From contig NZ_BCYV01000005.1 in assembly GCF_001598375.1 (NCBI RefSeq), forward strand, positions 186,001 to 250,000: a stretch of DNA of 64,000 bases. Reading direction: 5' to 3'. Below are positions 45,840 to 54,436 of this stretch, piece after piece. Made by a program: the position numbers and the translations under genes. This DNA is from Novosphingobium capsulatum NBRC 12533 (GTDB taxonomy: Bacteria > Pseudomonadota > Alphaproteobacteria > Sphingomonadales > Sphingomonadaceae). How positions within the stretch are numbered: position 1 is the stretch's first letter; each line of letters begins with the position of its first letter. Under the pieces are notes generated by a model. It was not told where the DNA came from, did not search any database, and worked only from the letters and a program-made list of their open reading frames with translations.

Positions 45840-45870
45840 CCCGGTGCAGCAAAAACGCTGCTGCACCGGG
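45840..45870 (+). terminator. Hairpin after the esterase gene
   Basis: CCCGGTGCAGC (45840-45850) pairs perfectly with GCTGCACCGGG (45860-45870) ten bases after the stop. There is no T-run, so the end signal is inferred from strength and position. It separates the glycoside operon from the Rrf2 gene. Confidence 0.55.
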
Positions 45871-45887
45871 ATATTCAAGCGTTGGCG

Positions 45888-45918
45888 TTGACATTCGCGC
45901 GCAACCGGCTTTTTGTAT
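45888..45918 (+). promoter_or_regulatory. Candidate promoter of the Rrf2 gene
   Basis: TTGACA (45888-45893) and TTGTAT (45913-45918, or TTTGTA one base earlier) are spaced 18-19 bases. Transcription would begin at or within a few bases of the ATG at 45924, implying a leaderless message. No ribosome binding site precedes that ATG. Confidence 0.45.
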
Positions 45919-45923
45919 TTCCC

Positions 45924-46370
45924 ATGCTCTCGCAAAAAACGCGTTATACGATCCGTGCCCTGCAGCATCTGTCCGACACGTTTGGACAAGGCCCGGTGCG
46001 GCTTGACGCGATTGCCGAGGCGCAGAATATCCCGCGCAAGTTCCTGACCGTCATCCTGTCGGAAATGGCCCGCGAAGGCGTGGTGGTTTCACAGCGCGGT
46101 CGCGACGGCGGCTATGAACTGGCGCTGCCCCCGGTGGACATCCGCTATGGCGACATCATCCGCCTGACGCGCGGCAGCCTGGCCCTGGTGCCCTGCGCCA
46201 GCCGCAACGCCCACGAACACTGCGCCAACTGCCTGCCCGAGGCCGATTGCCGCCTGCGCGGGCTGATGATCCGCCTGCGCGATGAAATGGCAGACATGCT
46301 GGACAAGGTCACCCTGGCCGACGCGATCACGCTGGTCCCGCCGTTCGAGGAAATTGGGGCCGAGGGCTGA
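45924..46370 (+). CDS. Rrf2-family transcriptional regulator
   Basis: 148 residues starting MLSQKTRYTIRALQHLSDTF, with the Rrf2 winged helix (EAQNIPRKFLTVILSEMARE, VSQRGRDGGYELALP). The C-terminal part has four cysteines in the pattern C-x8-C-x2-C-x5-C (CASRNAHEHCANC and a fourth six residues on), which differs from the C-x5-C-x5-C of IscR and NsrR but could hold an iron-sulfur cluster. The ATG at 45924 gives the family-standard N-terminus. Its neighbours do not reveal the regulon; cluster and redox or NO sensing are inference. Confidence 0.88.
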   Translation: MLSQKTRYTIRALQHLSDTFGQGPVRLDAIAEAQNIPRKFLTVILSEMAREGVVVSQRGRDGGYELALPPVDIRYGDIIRLTRGSLALVPCASRNAHEHCANCLPEADCRLRGLMIRLRDEMADMLDKVTLADAITLVPPFEEIGAEG

Positions 46371-46379
46371 AACGCCCGT

Positions 46380-46475
46380 CCCAGCGTCACCCCGGACGTG
46401 ATCCGGGGTTTCGCTGCCTGTGCACCGTCCAGAAAAAGCGGGATTCCGGGTCCAGCCCAGGATGACGAACGATCG
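46380..46475. repeat. Dispersed alphaproteobacterial repeat with hairpin
   Basis: It contains the stem CCCCGGACGTGATCCGGGG near 46391-46409 and the GGATTCCGGGTCCAGCCCAG segment near 46440. These sequences match a type widespread in Sphingomonadales and related genomes. It lies between the Rrf2 gene and bamD. Confidence 0.6.
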
Positions 46476-46570
46476 GGGCATTCCCGGAAAAATGCAATCA
46501 ACCGCAACTTTTGCGGGGCCCGCGCAACCTTCGCTTGGCGAGTGCCAAGCCGCTGGCTATAGGACGGCGC

Positions 46571-47380
46571 ATGACCCTTCCTGCTTCTGGCCGCAGCCCG
46601 CTGCGCATCGCCGTTCTTGCCGCCGCCACTGTTGCCATGGGCCTGACCGCAGGGTGCGCGGGCGGGGGCAAGGCCAAGAAGGACGTGGCCTATGTCGCCC
46701 GCGACGTGGACACGCTCTACATGACGGCCAAGGACCGGCTGGACAAGGGCGACGCCAAGCAGGCCGCCGCGCTGTTCGACGAAGTGGAGCGCCAGCATCC
46801 CTATTCGCCCTGGGCCCGCCGCGCGCAGCTGATGGGCGCGTTCAGCTATTACGTGGCGCGCGACTATGCCAAGTCGGTGCAGACCGCGCAGCGCTTCCTG
46901 TCGATCCACCCCGGCAACAAGGACGCGCCCTATGCCTATTACCTGGTGGCGCTGTGCTATTACGAGCAGATCAGCGACGTCACCCGCGACCAGAAGATCA
47001 CCCAGCAGGCGCTGACCGCGCTGACCGAAGTGATCCGCCGCTATCCCAACACCGACTATGCCACCGACGCCCGCCTCAAGCTTGACCTGGTGAACGACCA
47101 CCTGGCCGGCAAGGAAATGGAAGTGGGCCGCTTTTACGAAAAGAGCGGCAAGTGGCTGGCCGGCACGCTGCGCTTCCGCGTGGTGATCGACAAGTACCAG
47201 ACCACCAGCCACACGCCCGAGGCGCTGTTCCGCCTGGTCGAATGCTACCTGGCCCTGGGCATCCGCGACGAAGCCCAGAAGACCGCCGCCGTGCTGGGCG
47301 CCAACTATCCCGGCAGCGAATGGTACAAGCGCGCCTTCAAGCTGATGAACGCCAAGGGCGACGATATCAGCGCGGTGTGA
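46571..47380 (+). CDS. bamD: Outer membrane assembly lipoprotein BamD
   Basis: 269 residues. Lipobox LTAGC at about residues 21-25 marks a lipoprotein. The rest is tetratricopeptide-like: LDKGDAKQAAALFDEVERQH then PYSPWARRAQLMGAFSYY; HPGNKDAPYAYYLVALCYYE; RRYPNTDYATDARLKLDLV; and HTPEALFRLVECYLALG. Part of the BAM complex inserting beta-barrel proteins into the outer membrane. The ATG at 46571 keeps the lipobox at the right distance; an earlier start at 46511 would not. In related genomes recN usually follows; here recN lies 7 kb away. Confidence 0.95.
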   Translation: MTLPASGRSPLRIAVLAAATVAMGLTAGCAGGGKAKKDVAYVARDVDTLYMTAKDRLDKGDAKQAAALFDEVERQHPYSPWARRAQLMGAFSYYVARDYAKSVQTAQRFLSIHPGNKDAPYAYYLVALCYYEQISDVTRDQKITQQALTALTEVIRRYPNTDYATDARLKLDLVNDHLAGKEMEVGRFYEKSGKWLAGTLRFRVVIDKYQTTSHTPEALFRLVECYLALGIRDEAQKTAAVLGANYPGSEWYKRAFKLMNAKGDDISAV

Positions 47381-47409
47381 TTTGGGGCGCAGATTGTGAA
47401 GTTAGAGAA

Positions 47410-47435
47410 GGGCGCCTGCGGGGCGCCCTTTTTTT
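47410..47435 (+). terminator. Intrinsic terminator after bamD
   Basis: GGGCGCC (47410-47416), a short loop, and GGCGCCC (47422-47428) followed by seven Ts: a textbook rho-independent terminator 30 bases after the bamD stop. Confidence 0.93.
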
Positions 47436-47613
47436 GGGGTGGGATGGCGCCCTCAAAGCAGACGTTCGTCGAGCAAAGCGACGGCGCCGAAATCAGCAAT
47501 CTGTTGAGAAAAGGCACTATCACCCTCCCGAACGGCCTATCGCCAGAAGGGGCCAACATTGCGCAGTGATAACGGCAACCAGTGCAGTTGCTTTGACATC
47601 ACCGATTTCTACT

Positions 47614-48228
47614 TCATGCCTTTGCGACCTTGAGTGCAATCACATTACCGACCAAGCGCTTGGATGCGTTTTGCGCCGCAAAAGCAACCACAACATAACA
47701 AAGAAACAGTCCGCCCATGAAGGTTGGAAGACTCAATTGAGGCGTTGTTTTCAGAAAAAGAAGGAGCGGCGTTGCCAAAAAGAGCATCAATAGAACCACA
47801 GTGCACTCCCTCAGGATCAAGAATCTCCTGTGATTATCCGCAATTCCTGGATCGCTCTCCACCGATTTGAACCACCGATACCACAGGGCATTCTCTTCAC
47901 TTGCCGTCAAAGACTGCCTAGGAAGAAGTATCTGCAAATCAACGGGATCAATGCGCTGATCTGCTGGTGCTATCACCGAAAACGCGCGGCACCCGGGTAC
48001 TCGATCACGCCAGCGCCAGAAAACCAGCATTTCCTTGATCGGGCGAGGCACAATCTCTTGGAGAAGCAGAACGCCCAAGCCAGCAAGCCCGGCTAAGCTT
48101 GCGTGCTGGACGAAAGACTGGATTTGATTGACGGACGTGATCCCGGCGATTCCAGCAAAAAAGCAATAAGCAACGATGATCGGGGAAAGGTATTTCGTCC
48201 CGATGCCTTTCTTCAAGGATTCGGCCAT
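47614..48228 (-). CDS. Four-helix membrane protein, partner of the ComEC-like hydrolase
   Basis: 204 residues with two pairs of likely membrane helices: about 15-35 (SPIIVAYCFFAGIAGITSV), 42-60 (HASLAGLAGLGVLLLQEIV), 142-160 (CTVVLLMLFLATPLLLFL) and 167-187 (TFMGGLFLCYVVVAFAA). Between the pairs is a soluble part of about 80 residues with charged and tryptophan-rich stretches (NALWYRWFKSVESDPG). The gene follows the hydrolase gene by 53 bases on the same strand. Base composition is clearly lower in GC than neighbours, suggesting transfer. I do not recognise the family. The size and topology suit a pore-forming or membrane-acting effector, but this is only inference. Confidence 0.75.
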   Translation of the reverse strand: MAESLKKGIGTKYLSPIIVAYCFFAGIAGITSVNQIQSFVQHASLAGLAGLGVLLLQEIVPRPIKEMLVFWRWRDRVPGCRAFSVIAPADQRIDPVDLQILLPRQSLTASEENALWYRWFKSVESDPGIADNHRRFLILRECTVVLLMLFLATPLLLFLKTTPQLSLPTFMGGLFLCYVVVAFAAQNASKRLVGNVIALKVAKA

Positions 48229-48281
48229 ATGCTTCAGCGCCTTCCAACAGACCTTTGAACCGCGAAAATAAGCGGAAAACT

Positions 48282-49205
48282 CTACGCCCTCGCTGGCTCA
48301 AGCGTATACTCTGTTTCGACCGTCAGAGTTCCAAAATAACCTTTGAATTTATCTTGCTTCTCATCAGAAATTTTCTTTGCAAGATCGTGGTTAAAATAAT
48401 TTTCGTTTGAAACGTAGATGTGAACCTTGTCATCCGACAGATCGAAAGTGATATCTCCAGCCATATTCTGGGTGATTTTCTCGTAGCCGGTGTAATAATG
48501 AAGGTGGCGCGATGCAGCCTCACCGATAACAATGATCTGCGGGTCCAGCTTTTCAAGCCAGCTATCCGGGATCTTACCCGATTTGCGACCATGGTGAGCA
48601 GCAAAGACGATGGTCGTCTTGGGCAGCTCGATAGCATCAACGATGTTTTCCATGAAATCAGTCTCGAGATCGCCCAGCCACATGACGCTCGCGCCGCCAT
48701 TAAGCGAGTACCTCAGCACCGCAGAGGTGTTATTATAGCTTTCCCCAGCGTCGCATGCCGCCAGAGCATCAATAAAGTGCTGATTCTTCAAATCGGGCCA
48801 GAGTATGGTGATTCCGGCGCCAGACCGGGTGTCATCGTTCGAATTCAACCACTTCCGGCGCGAACCCTTTTCGATGTAGAAGGCCTTGTTACCATCTCGC
48901 AGTTCGCAATACCGCTGGAACGAGACCGTGTCCTGATCTTTGAGTGCCTGATTTTTTACAACATAGAAATTCGCGATCGGCATGGCATCGTCGAGAATTT
49001 CGATGCCACCAAAATGATCTTCATCAGGGTGGGTGCAAATGAAGCGGGTAATGCCCTTGCCCGCTGATTCACTCTTGAGCTCGGCGATGATGCAGCCGGC
49101 ATTTTCCTCTGAAAGATCACAATCAATTATGGTGAAGCTATCGCTGCCATGCTTGATATAGAACATGTCGCCGCTGCCCACGGCGAAACTCTTGACGACC
49201 GACAT
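48282..49205 (-). CDS. ComEC-like metallo-beta-lactamase-fold hydrolase
   Basis: 307 residues. Soluble hydrolase of the ComEC/Rec2-related MBL group: metal site THPDEDHFGGIEI (variant of S/T-H-x-D-x-D-H-x-G-G), VMWLGDLETDFMENIV, and FAAHHGRKSGKIPDSW, all as in the MBL domain of ComEC, but without any membrane part. The ATG at 49205 is preceded by GGGGGG. GC content is clearly lower than in the chromosome around, as in the following membrane protein gene. Likely cleaves a phosphodiester or nucleic acid substrate, by family analogy. With its membrane partner it looks like a transferred two-gene module. Confidence 0.85.
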   Translation of the reverse strand: MSVVKSFAVGSGDMFYIKHGSDSFTIIDCDLSEENAGCIIAELKSESAGKGITRFICTHPDEDHFGGIEILDDAMPIANFYVVKNQALKDQDTVSFQRYCELRDGNKAFYIEKGSRRKWLNSNDDTRSGAGITILWPDLKNQHFIDALAACDAGESYNNTSAVLRYSLNGGASVMWLGDLETDFMENIVDAIELPKTTIVFAAHHGRKSGKIPDSWLEKLDPQIIVIGEAASRHLHYYTGYEKITQNMAGDITFDLSDDKVHIYVSNENYFNHDLAKKISDEKQDKFKGYFGTLTVETEYTLEPARA

Positions 49206-49534
49206 AAGCCCCCCCTTCGGATAATCTCTATGTTGGCGTGAAGAATGGCATTGCAAGAGGTCTTAAGATTTTTTCAGAACCAGAGCATTCCCCGCTCTTA
49301 CTTCGATTCATGTTGGTTGACGCGCGGGGCGCAAACCGTGCTGCCAGTCTAATCGCAACATGTCTCCGATTGACGCAGTTAGACCCCATGCCCCTGCCGA
49401 TCAAGCGGCGAGCCTCATGGTCCTTCGAGTGTCTATTCCTAACCGTATGAATGATGAGCAGTTTGGGCCGATCCGCGCGCTAAAGGCGACTTACCGGTTC
49501 GTCCCCGAAAACAGCCATTCCCCCATCACCCCAC
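49206..49534. other. Intergenic region upstream of the transferred pair
   Basis: 329 bases, low to moderate GC, no gene recognised. Its right part could be the junction between transferred and native DNA. It should hold the promoter of the hydrolase gene. Short frames here lack coding character. Confidence 0.5.
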
Positions 49535-50275
49535 TCACCCCCCATCCGTCATCATCCCCATCGTCCACTCCTGATCATAATCCACCTCTCCCGCCACCGC
49601 ATGCCCCGCAGCATCCCGCGCCGGGCGGAAGCGGAAGCGTTGTAGGACGAGGGCGCAGGTGGTGGTGTCGAGCGCGGCGTTGTGGCTCGATTGCGTGATG
49701 TGGCAGGCGCTGGGGCGGCCTTGTGGAGTTACCGCTATGGTGACGGAAGTGGTGCCCTGGGCGTGCGCTTCGCGCGCGGCGAGGGGATAGTCTGACGATT
49801 TGATCTTGCCGCTGGTCCATTCCGGGTCGCTGCCGCCAGCGCCGTCACCGTTTCCGCTGGCGCCCGAGCCTGTGCCATTGCCGCTGCCACCAGCGCCGCT
49901 GCCGGGGCCGGGCGTGGGCGCGGCGCCGTTGTGGCTTTGCGTGCCGAGCGCCACTTGCGGGGCGACGGGGATCGGTGGCGGTGGGGCGTGGATGACCAGC
50001 GGGGCATAGACCGGCGCGGCCTTGGCGCGCAGGGCAGGGGGGGCAGACTTGCCGCTGGGCCGATGATGACGACTGGGTGGTGGTGGCGGCGGTTGCGCGG
50101 GTGGCGGCGGCGGGTTGAGCCGGACTGCCGTCAGCCAGTCGCGGGTGGCCTGGCGCAGGCCCGCCGGCTGGGCGAGGCCGAGCCATAGGGCAATGGCAAG
50201 GCCCACTTCGATGCCGGCGGCGATGCCGGCAGAGATGAGCCGGGATGATCGGGTCTGCGTGGCGGAAAAGGCCAT
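49535..50275 (-). CDS. TonB-like energy transducer
   Basis: 246 residues. One N-terminal membrane helix (about 12-32, ISAGIAAGIEVGLAIALWLG), a proline-rich spacer (NPPPPPAQPPPPPP), a glycine/serine-rich stretch, and a C-terminal TonB domain (YPLAAREAHAQGTTSVTIAV, then FRPARDAAG). Spans the periplasm and energises outer membrane receptors. The ATG at 50275 is chosen because the residues before it look non-coding. The Ser/Gly-rich linker replaces the usual Lys-Pro repeat. No exbBD genes are beside it. Confidence 0.85.
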   Translation of the reverse strand: MAFSATQTRSSRLISAGIAAGIEVGLAIALWLGLAQPAGLRQATRDWLTAVRLNPPPPPAQPPPPPPSRHHRPSGKSAPPALRAKAAPVYAPLVIHAPPPPIPVAPQVALGTQSHNGAAPTPGPGSGAGGSGNGTGSGASGNGDGAGGSDPEWTSGKIKSSDYPLAAREAHAQGTTSVTIAVTPQGRPSACHITQSSHNAALDTTTCALVLQRFRFRPARDAAGHAVAGEVDYDQEWTMGMMTDGG

Positions 50276-50309
50276 GGTTGGCACGCTAGGCCACGCAGCC
50301 CCAGATCGA

Positions 50310-50606
50310 TTAGCGGCAGCGCTTCTTGGCGGTGAGCGTGCGGTCGATCGCGCGGCCACCCAGGGCGCCGCCAACGGCACCCGCGACGATGCCCACCGGG
50401 CCGCCGATCAGGGCATGGCCGAGCAGCGCGCCACCGGCGCCACCAGCCACCAGGCCAGTCGTGCCGCTGGAGTGACGGCACCAGCGATAGTGCGCCCGCG
50501 ACGAATAGTGGTGGCGGGCAAACGCCGGCGTCGCGTCGATCGCGGTGAGGCCGAACGCCGCGACAATCGCGGGGGCCAGCGCGAGCTTGCGGTTGAATGA
50601 GCGCAT
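50310..50606 (-). CDS. Glycine-zipper protein
   Basis: 98 residues: signal peptide (to about residue 30, ending AFA), a histidine/arginine patch (RHHYSSRAHYRWCRH), and a glycine-zipper domain (GLVAGGAGGALLGHALIGGP then VGIVAGAVGGALGGRAID). Such small exported proteins sit in or across the cell envelope. The ATG at 50606 has GGAAGGA upstream. Function unknown. Confidence 0.8.
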   Translation of the reverse strand: MRSFNRKLALAPAIVAAFGLTAIDATPAFARHHYSSRAHYRWCRHSSGTTGLVAGGAGGALLGHALIGGPVGIVAGAVGGALGGRAIDRTLTAKKRCR

Positions 50607-50741
50607 GATTGTGTCCTTCCCGTTGTTACAATCCAGCAATAATGCCAGGGGTAACGACCGAAGTGGCAGTTGGTTCACGCCACGGGCGATGAAATCTCTG
50701 TAATGATCACAAGCCTTTGTAATAGACCGTAAAGTTATGGT

Positions 50742-52226
50742 TCAGGCAGCGTCCTGGCGCACCCATACGCTCACACTGCCGCCCTCGCACCGCACGGCCA
50801 GCGCCCCCTGGTCATCCGCCACGCATTCACCCTGGGCGTGGCCCAACCAATCGACGAACGTGGCGCCGGCGTGATCGGGGCCAAGCTCTGCCGTGAGCGT
50901 GGCGGGTTCGCCATTGCTGAGGATCACCACGCAGCCCGGGGCATCGGCCGTGCCATGGCGGATGAAGCCGATGCAGGTGGGGCTGTCGAACAGGTCGGTC
51001 TGGGCGCCATGGGCAAAGCGCTGGCGCGCCTGGGTCAGCCGGGCAAGGCAGGCAACCGGGGCAAGGGTAATGTCGTAGTTCTCCCCGTCGCCGCCGGTGT
51101 CTGAATAGCTGGCGCCATAGAGATCGGGGTGGAACAGGCAGGGCACGCCGCCTTCGCGCAGCAGGATAAGGGCATAGGCCAGCGGCTTGAACCAGTCTTC
51201 CACCGGCGCCTCCAGCGCCTGAAGCGGCTGGGTGTCGTGGTTGGCAACCAGGGTAACGGCGTGTTCGGGCAGGCTTTGCACCAGCGTGCCGTCAAAGATC
51301 GTACGCAGATCGTAATCGGCGCCGGCGTGCGATGCGTCGGAGAAATGGTGGACGAGAGCGGCATCGAACAGTGACAGCTGGTGATCGACGCGATCGAGAT
51401 AGGTGTGCAGCGCCGCCAGATCGGGTTGCCAGTATTCGGCCACCACGAACAGATCGGGGCTGATGGCCTCACGGCAATGGCCCACCCAATCGCGGAAGAA
51501 CCAGGCGGGAATGTGCTTTGCCGCATCCAGCCGGAAACCATCGACCGCCACCTGGTCTGCCAGCCAGCGACCCCAGAACTTGAGCTCCTCATAGACCGCG
51601 CGATTGCGGAATTCTACATCGGCACCCATCAGGAAATCGAAGTTGCCGAGTTCCTCGTCCACCTCTTCGTTCCATTCGCCATCGCCATACTGGTTGACCA
51701 GGCGAAACACGCCGTCTTCCTGCGGGTCTTCGATGCGGTCCACTCCGCTGAAGCACTTGTGATCCCATATGAAGCGTGAGTGCGCACCAGCGCGACCGGG
51801 AAAGGTGAAGCGGGTGTGGGTCGTGGCGTCGAACGCCTCGTCCTCGATCTGCGTGCGGTCGTCCGGGTTGGTACGGCGCACGCTGACGCGCTCGGTCTCG
51901 TCGGCTCCCATCTTGTGATCGAACACCACATCGTGGATCACGCGCAGGCCCTGTTCGCGCAGCGCCGCGCAGGCTGCTTCCAGCGCGGCGCGGGTGCCGT
52001 ATTTGGTGGGCACGGTGCCCTTCTGGTCAAACTCGCCCAGATCGAACAGGTCGTAGGTATCGTAGCCTACCGAACTGGTGCCGCTGGCGCCCTTGTAGGC
52101 GGGCGGCAGCCACACGTCGGTCACGCCCATCTCGGCCAGGCCCGGCGCGGCGCGGGCGGTATCGTCCCACAGCGCGCCTTCGGGAAGATACCAATGGAAC
52201 ATCTGAATCAGGGTGCGCTGCGACAT
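50742..52226 (-). CDS. Cytoplasmic GH13 alpha-amylase
   Basis: 494 residues starting MSQRTLIQMFHWYLPEG, with no signal peptide, so intracellular. GH13 (subfamily 5-like) TIM barrel: VIHDVVFDHKMGADE (region I), VDGFRLDAAKHI (region II, nucleophile Asp), FVVAEYWQPD (region III, acid/base Glu) and TLVANHDTQPLQ (region IV). Hydrolyses alpha-1,4 glucans such as glycogen or imported maltodextrins. GGAG six bases before the ATG supports the start. Confidence 0.94.
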   Translation of the reverse strand: MSQRTLIQMFHWYLPEGALWDDTARAAPGLAEMGVTDVWLPPAYKGASGTSSVGYDTYDLFDLGEFDQKGTVPTKYGTRAALEAACAALREQGLRVIHDVVFDHKMGADETERVSVRRTNPDDRTQIEDEAFDATTHTRFTFPGRAGAHSRFIWDHKCFSGVDRIEDPQEDGVFRLVNQYGDGEWNEEVDEELGNFDFLMGADVEFRNRAVYEELKFWGRWLADQVAVDGFRLDAAKHIPAWFFRDWVGHCREAISPDLFVVAEYWQPDLAALHTYLDRVDHQLSLFDAALVHHFSDASHAGADYDLRTIFDGTLVQSLPEHAVTLVANHDTQPLQALEAPVEDWFKPLAYALILLREGGVPCLFHPDLYGASYSDTGGDGENYDITLAPVACLARLTQARQRFAHGAQTDLFDSPTCIGFIRHGTADAPGCVVILSNGEPATLTAELGPDHAGATFVDWLGHAQGECVADDQGALAVRCEGGSVSVWVRQDAA

Positions 52227-52324
52227 GGGAAGCTCCGATGGGAGAAAGCTTCCCGGCAAATGCTTCAGCGCGGGATTGGTTGCAGTGCATCATCGGGCAA
52301 GTCGTACTTGGCGATGATCGTACC

Positions 52325-53383
52325 TCAGGCGGCGCAGGCGATCCGCTCCACGGCGCTGGCCAGCGCGGTTTCGAACTGGTCGGTGGCCGCTTCCCAGGAA
52401 TAGCTGGCGCCATAGGCAGCGGCATCGGCGCGGCGGCAGGCCAGTGCCTGGGCAATCGCGGTGGCGAGGTCTTCGTGGCAGGCGCCCACCGGGTGGGGCA
52501 GGTTGCCCTGCGCGCCGCGGCCATCCACGCCGATCACGTCGCGCGGGCCGGCCACCGGGAAGGCGGCCACCGGCACGCCGCAGGCCATCGCCTCGATCAT
52601 TACCAGGCCAAACGTGTCGGTACGGCTGGGAAAGACGAAGCAATCGGCGGCGCGATAGGCCTGGGCCAGCGCTGTACCCGAAAGCGCGCCGGTGAAATGC
52701 GCCTGGGGGTAGCGGCTTTTGAGCATGGCCAAGTCTGGTCCGTCGCCCACCACCACCTTGCTGCCGGGCACTGCGCAATCGAGAAACGCGCCAAGGTTCT
52801 TTTCCACGGCCACGCGGCCGACATAGAGCAGCACCGGCCCGAGCAGTGCGGCAAGCTGGGGCAGCGGGGCGTGGCCGGGATGGAACAGCCCGGCATCGAT
52901 CCCGCGCGACCACAGCCGGGTCTGCACGATGCCGTGCCCGGCCAGCTCGCGCGCCAGGCTGGGTGTAGATACCAGCACCGCGGCGCTTTGCGCATGAAAG
53001 CGGCGCATCACCGGCCAGAACACATCGGGGCTCAACCCCGTGCGCATCGCGGCGTAATCGGGAAAGCGCGTGTGAAATGCGCTGGTAAACGGCACGCCCA
53101 CCGATTTGCACCAACTGCGCGCGGCCCAGCCGATCGGCCCTTCGGTGGCGATATGCACGATATCGGGCGCAAAATCGCGCAAGGTGCGCCGCGTGCCAAA
53201 GCGGGGCGCCATGGCCAGGCGGATCTCGCCATAGCCGGGCAGGGCACACGTGCGGAACTGCTGGGGGGTGAGCAGTTCCACCACGTGGCCCCGCGCGCGC
53301 AGGTGCGCAACCGTGGTGGTCAGCGTGCGCACCACGCCGTTGACTTGCGGCGTCCAGGCATCGGTAGCGAGGGCAATGCGCAT
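52325..53383 (-). CDS. GT4-family glycosyltransferase
   Basis: 352 residues. GT-B fold retaining transferase: N-terminal RIALATDAWTPQVNGVVRTL, then SAFHTRFPDY, WSRGIDAGLFHPG, LYVGRVAVEKNL, and the nucleotide-sugar site PSRTDTFGLVMIEAMACGVP. Closest in look to alpha-mannosyl/glucosyl transferases acting on lipids (MgtA/PimB-like). Starts with a one-base overlap of the preceding metallophosphoesterase stop, so the two act together, probably in envelope glycolipid synthesis (inference). The long N-terminal extension to 53596 lies in the other gene and is rejected. Confidence 0.92.
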   Translation of the reverse strand: MRIALATDAWTPQVNGVVRTLTTTVAHLRARGHVVELLTPQQFRTCALPGYGEIRLAMAPRFGTRRTLRDFAPDIVHIATEGPIGWAARSWCKSVGVPFTSAFHTRFPDYAAMRTGLSPDVFWPVMRRFHAQSAAVLVSTPSLARELAGHGIVQTRLWSRGIDAGLFHPGHAPLPQLAALLGPVLLYVGRVAVEKNLGAFLDCAVPGSKVVVGDGPDLAMLKSRYPQAHFTGALSGTALAQAYRAADCFVFPSRTDTFGLVMIEAMACGVPVAAFPVAGPRDVIGVDGRGAQGNLPHPVGACHEDLATAIAQALACRRADAAAYGASYSWEAATDQFETALASAVERIACAA

Positions 53384-54288
53384 CAGGCGGATTCCGTTTC
53401 GGCCGGGCTGGGCAGGCCGGGCACGGCGGCGGGCGTGAACGGCGCCTGCTTGCGCTGTTCCTCCACCCAGTCGACGATGCTCATCGCGCCGGTGAAATCC
53501 TCGACCAGGGCGGTGCAGCTTTCCACCCAGTCGCCATCGTTGTAATAGGTGACATCGCCGATCTGGCGGATTTCGGCGCAGTGGATGTGGCCGCACACCA
53601 CCCCGTCCACGCCCATGTCGCGCGCGGCGTGGGCCACGGCCTCTTCAAAGTCGCAGATGAACTGCACCGCGTTCTTCACGCGCTTTTTCATATAGGCCGA
53701 GAGCGACCAATAGGGCAGCTTGAACTGGCGCCGCACCAGGTTGACCCAGCGGTTGGCGCGCAGCAGCACGGCATAGGCGGCATCGCCCAGGAACGCGAGC
53801 CAGCGGGCATAGAGCACCACGCCATCGAAGCCGTCGCCATGGGTGATCAGCAGGCGCCGCCCATCGGCGGTGCGGTGAATGGTGTCGAGCGCCAGTTCCA
53901 CGCCGCCAAAGGTCATCCCGGCATAGGGGCGCAGCATCTCGTCATGGTTGCCGGCAATCAGCACCACGCGGGTGCCGCGATGCGCCATCTTCAGCACGCG
54001 GCGGACCACTTCATTGTGCGCATCGGGCCAGTACCACCCACGCGACAGGCGCCAGCCATCGACGATGTCACCCACCAGATAGAGCGTTTCGCACTCGATC
54101 GAGGCCAGGAAATCGAGCAGCATTTCGGCATTGCAGCCGCGCGTGCCGAGATGAAGGTCGGAAATCCACACCGTGCGTACCCGCCGCTTGGGGCGAAAGC
54201 CGCGCGGTTCGGGCAAGTCAAGCCAATCGGGCGCGCCCTTTAGCCATTCGCTGACGGGGGCAAAGTTGCGGTCGCTTGGGCGGTCCAT
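53383..54288 (-). CDS. LpxH-like metallophosphoesterase (COG2908)
   Basis: 301 residues. Calcineurin-like fold with metal motifs WISDLHLGTRGCN, YLVGDIVDGW, LIAGNHDEMLR, LLITHGDGFDGVV and GVVCGHIHCAEIRQIG. Annotated in related genomes as UDP-2,3-diacylglucosamine diphosphatase-like. Coupled by a one-base overlap to a lipid-type glycosyltransferase gene, which points to glycolipid rather than lipid A synthesis. A true lpxH/lpxI may be elsewhere. The substrate is not settled. Confidence 0.9.
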   Translation of the reverse strand: MDRPSDRNFAPVSEWLKGAPDWLDLPEPRGFRPKRRVRTVWISDLHLGTRGCNAEMLLDFLASIECETLYLVGDIVDGWRLSRGWYWPDAHNEVVRRVLKMAHRGTRVVLIAGNHDEMLRPYAGMTFGGVELALDTIHRTADGRRLLITHGDGFDGVVLYARWLAFLGDAAYAVLLRANRWVNLVRRQFKLPYWSLSAYMKKRVKNAVQFICDFEEAVAHAARDMGVDGVVCGHIHCAEIRQIGDVTYYNDGDWVESCTALVEDFTGAMSIVDWVEEQRKQAPFTPAAVPGLPSPAETESA

Positions 54289-54436
54289 GACCCAGTCCCT
54301 TCATATGCTGCCGTTGTCTTGCGAATCTCATGGCACCGTCACATTGCGCGCTGGCGACACCGTGTCATGGTTGTGAAACAAGAGGGGAACAAATGGAGGG
54401 TGACGCCGGGCGTGCAACCCGCTAGGAAGGAAAGCG

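Noticed and set aside
49238..49450. 70-residue frame next to the transferred pair
   Set aside because: No ribosome binding site and no protein-like sequence; probably non-coding.
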